Source: Rhea pennata
Taxonomy: Eukaryota; Chordata; Aves; Rheiformes; Rheidae
DNA length: 64,000 bases
Reading direction: 5' to 3'
NCBI RefSeq assembly: GCF_028389875.1
Contig: NC_084663.1
Span: 215,846,876-215,910,875 of the forward strand
Notes under the pieces: model-generated
Told to the model about the DNA's origin: nothing
Database searches by the model: none
Seen by the model: only the letters and a program-made list of their open reading frames with translations
Translations under genes and position numbers: made by a program
Shown: piece after piece, positions 63,926 through 64,000 of the stretch
Position numbering within the stretch: position 1 is the first letter of the stretch
Layout: each line of letters begins with the position of its first letter

Positions 63926-64000
63926 TTGTATTTTTCTCCTGCTGGCTGAGTCCTGGGTTTCTCCTCTCCACCTTGTCCCCGTATCTCTGTTCTGGGACGG

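Overview
The window looks like GC-rich avian (at least sauropsid) nuclear DNA, probably from a microchromosome or another GC-rich, repeat-dense segment. Evidence: spliced vertebrate genes with GT-AG introns, very high GC, short introns, third codon positions almost all G or C, and about a third of the sequence in tandem minisatellites. I see no recognisable LINE, SINE, LTR or DNA-transposon copy. The species cannot be named from the sequence alone.

The gene content is the conserved neighbourhood of human 11q13.4 in the same order and relative orientations. From left to right: INPPL1 (minus, first coding exon only), FOLR1 (minus, complete), ANAPC15 (plus, complete), TOMT (minus, complete), LAMTOR1 (plus, complete), LRRC51 (minus, complete) and NUMA1 (plus, complete coding region in 25 coding exons, 2211 residues). 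For every complete gene I rebuilt the exons by hand from splice signals and protein similarity. All frames close: FOLR1 264, ANAPC15 121, TOMT 259, LAMTOR1 161 and LRRC51 198 residues.

Layout: 1-395 INPPL1 intron and first coding exon; 396-3900 upstream CpG-rich DNA and four simple or minisatellite arrays; 3914-5309 FOLR1; 5310-6715 divergent FOLR1/ANAPC15 intergenic DNA with two arrays and an NRF1-type promoter; 6716-10486 ANAPC15; 10811-14715 TOMT, tail to tail with ANAPC15, its first intron filled by a 133-bp array; 14.86-24.2 kb three intergenic arrays, the largest about 97 copies of a 61-bp unit; 24.36-34.3 kb LAMTOR1, with a cluster of CACGTG (CLEAR/E-box) sites just upstream; 35.24-36.23 kb LRRC51, convergent with LAMTOR1; 36.3-38.2 kb a 25-bp array; 38.45-38.6 kb NUMA1 promoter and first non-coding exon; 38.7-41.2 kb a G-run-rich 60-bp array in NUMA1 intron 1; 44.6-63.9 kb NUMA1 coding exons and poly(A) signal.

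The genes do not form one pathway. INPPL1 is a phosphoinositide 5-phosphatase, FOLR1 takes up folate, ANAPC15 tunes the APC/C at the spindle checkpoint, NUMA1 builds and positions the spindle, LAMTOR1 anchors Ragulator on lysosomes, and LRRC51 and TOMT are the two parts of the primate LRTOMT (deafness DFNB63) locus. I found no new multi-gene system. The most notable points are the intact COMT-type catalytic residues of TOMT, the CLEAR-box cluster at LAMTOR1, the separate LRRC51 and TOMT genes flanking antisense LAMTOR1, and the exceptional number of unrelated minisatellites, many of which give long spurious open frames.
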